This document shows positions 24,054-28,801 of a stretch of 28,801 nt of DNA, piece by piece. Position 1 is the stretch's first letter. Each line of letters starts with the position of its first letter. The stretch is from assembly GCA_035543875.1 (NCBI GenBank), contig DATKIY010000270.1, forward strand, positions 1-28,801. Reading direction: 5' to 3'. The position numbers and the translations under genes are program-made. The notes below the pieces were generated by a model. The model did not search any database. It saw nothing but the letters and a program-made list of their open reading frames with translations, and was not told the DNA's origin. Source of the stretch: DATKIY01 sp035543875. Lineage in GTDB: Bacteria > Actinomycetota > Actinomycetes > JAHEKZ01.

Positions 24054-25437
24054 CGAAGGACTCGCTATGCACTTGGGCCTTGGGGACCCCTAGGCGGTTC
24101 AATGACTGGCGCCAGCCCTCCACCAGTCCGTCAGGACCACACATGAATACGTCGCGCTCCCGCACATCGGGAACCAGGTTGAAGATTTCCCTGGCAGCGA
24201 ACTGGACTTCTCGACGCGAACCAACAACAAACTCAACTCGCCCACCCATTGCTGAAACCAGCTGAGCCAGCTCATCACGAAACATCAGTTCGTCATGCTG
24301 CGAAGCTCGAACGACCACGACCGGGTGTACGCCTCGCGGCAGATCTTCGAGCAACGCGCGCAGTGGCGTCACGCCCACCCCACCGGCGAGCAGCAGTGCG
24401 CGGTCACTGACCATCACCTCGCGCGTCAGCCGTCCGTAGGACCCTTCGACGGCCACCCAGGTTCCGCGCTTGAGTCGAGCCAAGTCGGCACTGTGGTCAC
24501 CGAGCGCCTTGACGGTGATCCGCAGGTACCGTCCGCGAGGCATTGCAGACAGCGAGTACGGATGCGCCTGCCACAGATGTCCCCGGCGGAAAAAGCGCCA
24601 TTGCATGTACTGACCACCGCGGATCGGCAACCGATCTAACGCGCGGCCACGCATGATCACCGAGTAGATTCCTGGTCCCTCTGGCTGCACCTCAACAACC
24701 CGCAACATGTGGCGGGCAGTACGCCAGACCGGCAGACCGAAACGGAAGACGACCACAACACCAGCGGTGCATGCCCACAACGCCAACCACCAGGCTTTTG
24801 CCAGCGGTGAAGCTACGAAGGCGGCTCCGGCTGTCACTTGGTGGGCAAGCGCCAGCGCGGCCGCGAGATAGATGTATAGGTGAATCGTCCACCAGGTCTC
24901 ATGGCGCAAACGACGTCGAGCAACCCGCCACGACGTCACACCCGCGGCAAGGAGCAACGCAAGTGCGACGGTGGCCGCCAACACGTTGGGATACTGCGTC
25001 ACCAACTGCCAGGCCATCGGGACCACTCCGCCTGCTGACGCGGCCGCATAACCCACTGTGATGAGAACCGCGTGGGCAAGGAGGAGCACTATCGGCCACG
25101 GCCCCAGCCAGCGGTGCCAACGCACCAGTCGCTCCTGCCCGGCAGCCTGCTCGACCCACGGGATACGCGCCACCAGCAGCAGGGCGACCAACATCAAGTA
25201 GGTGCCCACCAAGCCGGTCAGACGTCCCGCGGCGGTAGCTAGGCCGCCTGGGGCGCTCAGCGAGCCAAGACTCTCGGAATGGACGGCCAAGCCCACCGTG
25301 ATCGCAAGTCCCAAGCCAACCAAAGCCGCAGCGGACCCGACGAACCGATCAGCCCAGGACCTTGGGGCTGCGCTGGGTCGCCGCATGCCGGGGTCAGGTA
25401 CCGACTGGTTGGGGCGAGCGGGCGCGATCGAGGTCAC
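24046..25437 (-). CDS. Ferric-reductase-like transmembrane flavocytochrome
   Basis: A 463-residue protein with about six membrane helices (roughly 30-245) followed by a ferredoxin-NADP-reductase-like half. Histidines in the helices (WHRWLG, LLAHAV, HETWWTIHLY, LALAHQV) suit heme ligands. The FAD site is HPYSLSAMP, the NAD(P) site LLAGGVGVTPLRALL, and MCGPDGL and the C-terminal ESFGV complete the family pattern. It should move electrons from cytoplasmic NAD(P)H through FAD and heme to an outside acceptor, here the FMN-binding protein encoded next. GTG 25437 is the likely start; ATG 25386 is an alternative and neither has a good ribosome site. A frame up to 25602 crosses the regulatory region and is rejected. 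Confidence 0.88.
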   Translation of the reverse strand: MTSIAPARPNQSVPDPGMRRPSAAPRSWADRFVGSAAALVGLGLAITVGLAVHSESLGSLSAPGGLATAAGRLTGLVGTYLMLVALLLVARIPWVEQAAGQERLVRWHRWLGPWPIVLLLAHAVLITVGYAAASAGGVVPMAWQLVTQYPNVLAATVALALLLAAGVTSWRVARRRLRHETWWTIHLYIYLAAALALAHQVTAGAAFVASPLAKAWWLALWACTAGVVVVFRFGLPVWRTARHMLRVVEVQPEGPGIYSVIMRGRALDRLPIRGGQYMQWRFFRRGHLWQAHPYSLSAMPRGRYLRITVKALGDHSADLARLKRGTWVAVEGSYGRLTREVMVSDRALLLAGGVGVTPLRALLEDLPRGVHPVVVVRASQHDELMFRDELAQLVSAMGGRVEFVVGSRREVQFAAREIFNLVPDVRERDVFMCGPDGLVEGWRQSLNRLGVPKAQVHSESFGV

Positions 25438-25457
25438 AGTCTGAGGTTGCCGTCTCG

Positions 25458-25524
25458 ACCTGTGGCAGTGCGAGGATTGACCTGTGAAGCACCTGTGAGA
25501 GTGGCTGGGGACCGGTTTCACAGG
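25458..25524. promoter_or_regulatory. PhoP-like direct repeats (ACCTGTG) between divergent genes
   Basis: ACCTGTG occurs at 25458, 25480 and 25491, so the copies are 22 and 11 bp apart, on one face of the helix. On the minus strand the adjacent pair reads TCACAGG-N4-TCACAGG, very close to the TCACAGC-N4-TCACAGC pattern known for Mycobacterium tuberculosis PhoP. A fourth CCTGTGAAA lies inverted at 25524-25516. The region separates the flavocytochrome gene from the PhoP-like regulator gene and could control both. Confidence 0.7.
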
Positions 25525-25603
25525 GATTTCTGAAGTTAGAGTCAGCAAACGCGCCATCTGCGCCCTACGTTCGGCTGGCCGCCGCAACCTGAGGAGTTCC
25601 ATC

Positions 25604-26350
25604 GTGCAAGTGGATGCCGGCCGGCGCGGTCAGGCGGACAAGGCCGACCCACGACGTGTACGAGCGCTCGTCGTCGATGACGAGCCAAACATCACCGAAC
25701 TGATCAAGACGGTGCTCGGCTACGAAGGATGGGAAGTTCGCACGGCCGACTCGGGACAGGACGCCTTGTCGGCAATGAACTCGTTTGATCCAGACATCGT
25801 CGTTTTGGACGTCATGCTGCCTGACCTCACTGGATTTGAGGTATTGCAGCAGTTCCGCCGTAGTGGTTACGACGCACCAGTGCTTTTTCTTACCGCGCGA
25901 GATGCCACCGAGGACCGGGTCCACGGGCTGACTCTGGGTGGCGACGACTACGTGACCAAACCGTTCTCACTCGATGAGGTAGTCGCGCGACTGCACGCCC
26001 TATTGCGGCGGGCAGGACTTTCCGAAGGCGGCCGAGATCACGTCCTACAGGTCGCCGACCTCGTGCTCGACGAAGACTCCCGCGAGGTGCGGCGCGGTGA
26101 CGAACCGATTGACCTCACGAAGACTGAGTTTGAACTGCTTCGGTTCTTGATGACTAACGCACGACGGGTCATGTCCAAAGCTCAGATCCTTGATCGCGTC
26201 TGGAACTACGACTTTGGCGGTCAAGACAACATCGTCGAGTTGTACATCGGATATCTGCGACGAAAGATCGACCGCGACCGTGAACCCTTGATCCATACGG
26301 TGCGCGGCGTCGGGTATGTGCTGCGCCCGTCACGCACCGAGGCCCAATGA
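25604..26350 (+). CDS. OmpR-family response regulator, PhoP-like
   Basis: This 248-residue regulator has a receiver domain (about 20-135) with DD at 25-26, Asp69 in VVLDVMLPD, Thr97 and Lys119, and a winged-helix domain (about 148-243). The run LFLTARDATEDRVHGLTLGG and the following DDYVTKPFSL-EVVARL are strikingly like mycobacterial PhoP, TcrX and TrcR. The C-terminal domain has the IVELYIGYLRRKID recognition segment and TVRGVGYVLR. GTG 25604 is chosen because GAGGAG sits 7 bp upstream. The kinase gene overlaps its stop as ATGA. The upstream repeats match the binding pattern of this subfamily, so autoregulation and control of the divergent flavin operon are likely. Confidence 0.95.
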   Translation: MQVDAGRRGQADKADPRRVRALVVDDEPNITELIKTVLGYEGWEVRTADSGQDALSAMNSFDPDIVVLDVMLPDLTGFEVLQQFRRSGYDAPVLFLTARDATEDRVHGLTLGGDDYVTKPFSLDEVVARLHALLRRAGLSEGGRDHVLQVADLVLDEDSREVRRGDEPIDLTKTEFELLRFLMTNARRVMSKAQILDRVWNYDFGGQDNIVELYIGYLRRKIDRDREPLIHTVRGVGYVLRPSRTEAQ

Positions 26351-27840
26351 CAGGATCAGCTGGTTTAGGCGCTAGTGCCGGTCGCCGACGGCAGCCCCTT
26401 CGCCGGCGTTTGACGGTGAGTTTGGTGGCGCTCGTCGTCGTGGTTCTGGTGGCCGCCGGCTTCGCCATGACTCTGGCTGTTCGCTCATTTTTGGTGGAAC
26501 AGCTAGACCGTGAACTGGTGAGTACGGCGACCAACTTGGCGCGCTCACCCACCCCGAGTGAGGCCGGACTGCGTGACCGAACCGTCGTCGTCGAAACCGA
26601 CACAAACGGCCAAGTGATTCACCCACCGATCATTGTTCAGGGAAACGGCGACCACGACAGCGATAGTGACGACCAACAGCCCGGCGGCGGAAACACCAAC
26701 AGCGCAGGCTTGAGCAGTGACGATCTCATCGCGCTTTCCGGAGCAACTGGACCGCCGAGCACCGTTCAACTGAGTGGCCTTGGAAGTTACCGAGTCGTCC
26801 AGGTCAATGACATCGCTGGCCACCGAGTCACCGTTGGACTGCCTCTCGACCAGGTCGACGAAACGCTCGGTCGACTCTTGGTCATTGCGGTCGTTACGTT
26901 GGCCGCGGCTGCGCTCGTCGTGGCTGTGGGCGGTGGCTGGCTGATTCGTCGCGAACTCATTCCGCTGGATCGGGTCGCCGGGACCGCCCGCCGCGTTGCA
27001 TCGCTTCCGCTGGATTCAGGTACGCCAAGGCTCGACGAAAGGGTTCCCGACGCTACTCCGGGTACCGAGATTGGCGACGTTGCCGAAGCGATGAACGAGA
27101 TGCTGGATCATCTCGATGCGTCACTGGAGACTCGTGCCGAGACTGAGCGACAACTGCGACAGTTCGTCGCTGACGCAAGTCACGAGCTCCGCACACCTCT
27201 GGCATCGATTCGCGGCTACTCCGAGCTGTATCGCCGTCACGATGTCTCCGACGTCGACAGGCAAACTGCGATGAGTCGCATCGAGTCTGAGGCAGATCGA
27301 ATGGCCACGCTTGTTGACGACCTGTTGCTGCTCGCGCGACTTGACCAGGGACGGCCGCTGCTTCATGAACCGGTGGATCTGTCGAGACTGGCTGCTGAGG
27401 CTGCTGCAGACATGACTGTGGCACACCCAAGTCATCCCATCACCGTCAAACTGCCGACCGAACCCGCGTTCGCACTTGGCGACGAAGACAGACTTCGACA
27501 AGTGTTGGCGAACCTGCTTACCAATGCGATCCAACACACGCCTGAAGCAACGCCTGTCGAAGTCTCCGTGGTCCTGGTGGGTGATCGCGTGCGACTTAGT
27601 GTGGTCGACCAGGGACCAGGCATCACCGCACAGTTCCAGGCCCACGCGTTCGAACGTTTTTCACGCGCGGACGAGTCCCGAGCGAGAGCGTCTGGTGGCA
27701 GCGGCTTGGGCCTCTCGATCGTCTTCGCGGTGGTTGAGGCACTGAATGGTCAGGTGACTTTGGAGAGTGGGCCAGGGCGTACGCAGCTTCTCGTCGATCT
27801 CCCCAACGCACAGCCAGCGCACAGCGACAGCCAAGGCTAG
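26347..27840 (+). CDS. Membrane sensor histidine kinase, partner of the PhoP-like regulator
   Basis: The 497-residue kinase has a membrane helix at about 22-44, an extracytoplasmic sensor of about 130 residues, a second helix at about 176-198, a HAMP linker, a dimerisation domain with His279 in ADASHELRTPLASIRGYSE, and an ATPase domain with NLLTNAIQHT, DQGPGI and GSGLGLSI. All catalytic motifs are intact. The sensor region holds an acidic and glycine-rich patch (NGDHDSDSDDQQPGGG, about 100-115) that could be a flexible loop or bind cations. The ATG overlaps the regulator stop as ATGA. The next gene, a small proline-rich membrane protein, starts 29 bp later and is probably co-transcribed. Confidence 0.95.
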   Translation: MTGSAGLGASAGRRRQPLRRRLTVSLVALVVVVLVAAGFAMTLAVRSFLVEQLDRELVSTATNLARSPTPSEAGLRDRTVVVETDTNGQVIHPPIIVQGNGDHDSDSDDQQPGGGNTNSAGLSSDDLIALSGATGPPSTVQLSGLGSYRVVQVNDIAGHRVTVGLPLDQVDETLGRLLVIAVVTLAAAALVVAVGGGWLIRRELIPLDRVAGTARRVASLPLDSGTPRLDERVPDATPGTEIGDVAEAMNEMLDHLDASLETRAETERQLRQFVADASHELRTPLASIRGYSELYRRHDVSDVDRQTAMSRIESEADRMATLVDDLLLLARLDQGRPLLHEPVDLSRLAAEAAADMTVAHPSHPITVKLPTEPAFALGDEDRLRQVLANLLTNAIQHTPEATPVEVSVVLVGDRVRLSVVDQGPGITAQFQAHAFERFSRADESRARASGGSGLGLSIVFAVVEALNGQVTLESGPGRTQLLVDLPNAQPAHSDSQG

Positions 27841-27868
27841 ACACAGGAACCTGCGCAAGGTTTGGTCC

Positions 27869-28243
27869 ATGACCACAACCAATCCCCCGGAACCGCCCGA
27901 CTGGACTCCCGACTGGACTCCCGACGAGGGCGACCAACCGTGGTCGGGCTCCACATCGACAGTGCCCGCTGAGGACCTCGCTGTCGCCGAGCCGTCCGCG
28001 ACGACCCAAAAGCGTCAGCGCTTGCTCGTTGGCTTCGCTGTCGTTGGGACCTCTCTCGTCGTCGGGCTCCTCGGTGGAGTCGGAGGCGCCGCAGTTTTCG
28101 CCGGCCACCAGGAAGGAGGACCAGGCCCAATCCGCGGCGACTTCAGCCAAAGCGCCCCGTCGGGGCAGCTCGCTCCACCGGCAGTCCCAGGTCAAGTCCC
28201 AGGTCAACCACCGGCTCCAGCACCGGATGACGACAGCGACTGA
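27869..28243 (+). CDS. Small single-pass membrane protein with proline-rich ends
   Basis: A 124-residue protein with a short repeat near the start (DWTPDWTPDE), one membrane helix (about 53-75, LLVGFAVVGTSLVVGLLGGVGGAAVF), and a Pro/Gln/Gly-rich outer tail with VPGQVPGQPPAPAP. The charged residues before the helix (KRQR) suggest that the C-terminal tail is outside. ATG 27869 has AAGG about 9 bp upstream; an earlier frame start lies inside the kinase gene. I do not recognise the family. Its place right behind the PhoR-like kinase suggests an accessory to that system. The strong terminator begins 6 bp after its stop. Confidence 0.8.
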   Translation: MTTTNPPEPPDWTPDWTPDEGDQPWSGSTSTVPAEDLAVAEPSATTQKRQRLLVGFAVVGTSLVVGLLGGVGGAAVFAGHQEGGPGPIRGDFSQSAPSGQLAPPAVPGQVPGQPPAPAPDDDSD

Positions 28244-28248
28244 CCGGT

Positions 28249-28293
28249 AATGCGGAAGATTCGACCACGCAGCGTGGTCGAATCTTCCGCATT
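28249..28293. terminator. Bidirectional palindromic terminator between convergent genes
   Basis: Perfect inverted repeat with 21-bp arms (28249-28269 and 28273-28293) and a 3-nt CAG loop. It begins 6 bp after the stop of the + gene and ends one base before the stop codon of the - gene, exactly where a shared terminator is expected. No long T-run is present, so it works either by its very stable stem or as a factor-assisted or RNA-stability element. Confidence 0.85.
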
Positions 28294-28294
28294 G

Positions 28295-28801
28295 CTACCA
28301 GCCGCCTCCGCCGCCACCGCCCATGCCGCCGCCTGAGAACCCGCCACCGCCTGAAAAACCACTCGACGAGCTCGCTGCTGCAGCGGAGATCGAGCCCGAT
28401 GTGCTCACCGAGAACGCATTGACCGAACTTCCGAAGTCGCCGTAGGTCCAGCCCACTGGACCGGTGTACCACGGAACGACCGCCATCGTTCCTCCTTGCG
28501 CCGCAGCCAAATCTTGGAACACCTTCGCCCAACGCTCTGCCTCGCCGAACACGATCGCGTAGGGCAAGAAGCGCGAGAATAGGTCGACGCCCTCTTCGAA
28601 CCGAATCTGAGCAGCTTCTGCCGTTGACAGGTAGCGGCGAAAGCCCAAGGTGCGCGCCAGGACTGCACTGCCTGCGCCAGTACGAGCTGGCATGTAGCGA
28701 GAGGACCACCACAGCCCCATCGCAACTAAGACAAGCGCTATCCCCACGATGCCGAACGTCGTATAGCGGGCGAGGAGATAGGTCAGACCAATGGCTCCTG
28801 C
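28295..28801 (-). CDS. DUF2207-type membrane protein, C-terminal part
   Basis: The last 168 residues of a longer protein; the frame stays open to the right edge of the window and the start lies beyond it. It shows a membrane helix, then RRYLSTAEAAQIRFEEGVD, FSRFLPYAIVFGEAERWAKVF and PWYTG, and a Ser- then Gly-rich tail (GFSGGGGFSGGGMGGGGGGGW) ending in tryptophan; this combination is characteristic of DUF2207 proteins. Their function is unknown; they are predicted membrane proteins widely found in actinobacteria. A GTG at 28747 could be taken as a start, but it would cut the domain, so I treat the gene as truncated by the window. Confidence 0.88.
   Translation of the reverse strand, partial: AGAIGLTYLLARYTTFGIVGIALVLVAMGLWWSSRYMPARTGAGSAVLARTLGFRRYLSTAEAAQIRFEEGVDLFSRFLPYAIVFGEAERWAKVFQDLAAAQGGTMAVVPWYTGPVGWTYGDFGSSVNAFSVSTSGSISAAAASSSSGFSGGGGFSGGGMGGGGGGGW

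Noticed and set aside
25438..25602. N-terminal extension of the flavocytochrome up to 25602
   Set aside because: It translates the PhoP-like repeat region and the regulator's ribosome site, giving a His/Arg-rich leader without membrane or signal features.

Overview
The window looks like chromosomal DNA from a GC-rich actinobacterium (Actinomycetota). The evidence is a tmRNA tag ending in ALAA, an ECF42-type sigma factor paired with a DGPF protein, a response regulator close to mycobacterial PhoP, a BTAD (SARP/LAL-like) regulator, and RsbU/RsbW-type proteins. I cannot place it below phylum. No integrase, transposase, phage gene, CRISPR array or rRNA is visible.

Layout, left to right. (1) 1-6000: the end of a secreted SGNH hydrolase, a PAT/Bar-like acetyltransferase, and a two-component system (2405-4394) flanked by two related secreted proteins of unknown function. 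Each secreted-protein gene has the same 11-bp-period TTCAG direct repeat about 50 bp before its start, so they look like one regulon. (2) 6006-6379: the tmRNA gene (ssrA), minus strand, with a visible promoter. (3) 18195-6449, minus strand: an operon-like run of eleven genes of about 11.7 kb. It opens with a soluble GAF-PP2C phosphatase fused to an RsbW-like ATPase, then two duplicated STAS proteins, an unassigned soluble protein, six tandem paralogous multi-spanning membrane proteins, and a CrtI-like FAD oxidoreductase. Most junctions are 4-bp ATGA/GTGA overlaps. (4) 18349-21084, divergent from that operon: a 911-aa BTAD/ATPase/TPR regulator whose Walker A lysine is an arginine. (5) 22696-21090: DGPF protein and ECF42-type sigma factor. 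(6) 25437-22732: a flavin electron-transfer set (ferric-reductase-like flavocytochrome, FMN-binding lipo- or membrane-anchored protein, ApbE flavin transferase), divergent from (7) a PhoPR-like two-component system (25604-27840). Between them lie PhoP-like direct repeats. A small proline-rich membrane protein follows. (8) A strong palindromic terminator separates that gene from a DUF2207-type protein that runs off the right edge.

The most unusual part is the 11.7-kb signalling operon. The six membrane proteins resemble the N-terminal sensor halves of actinobacterial histidine kinases and membrane SpoIIE phosphatases. All six end at the same place, just after the segment that normally leads into the catalytic half. 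The phosphatase at the head of the operon looks like the matching catalytic half without a membrane part. My working model (inference) is a split, multi-input partner-switching system: interchangeable membrane sensors act on one cytoplasmic phosphatase/kinase and two STAS switches, with the divergent BTAD protein as a possible transcriptional regulator. No target sigma factor is encoded in the operon.
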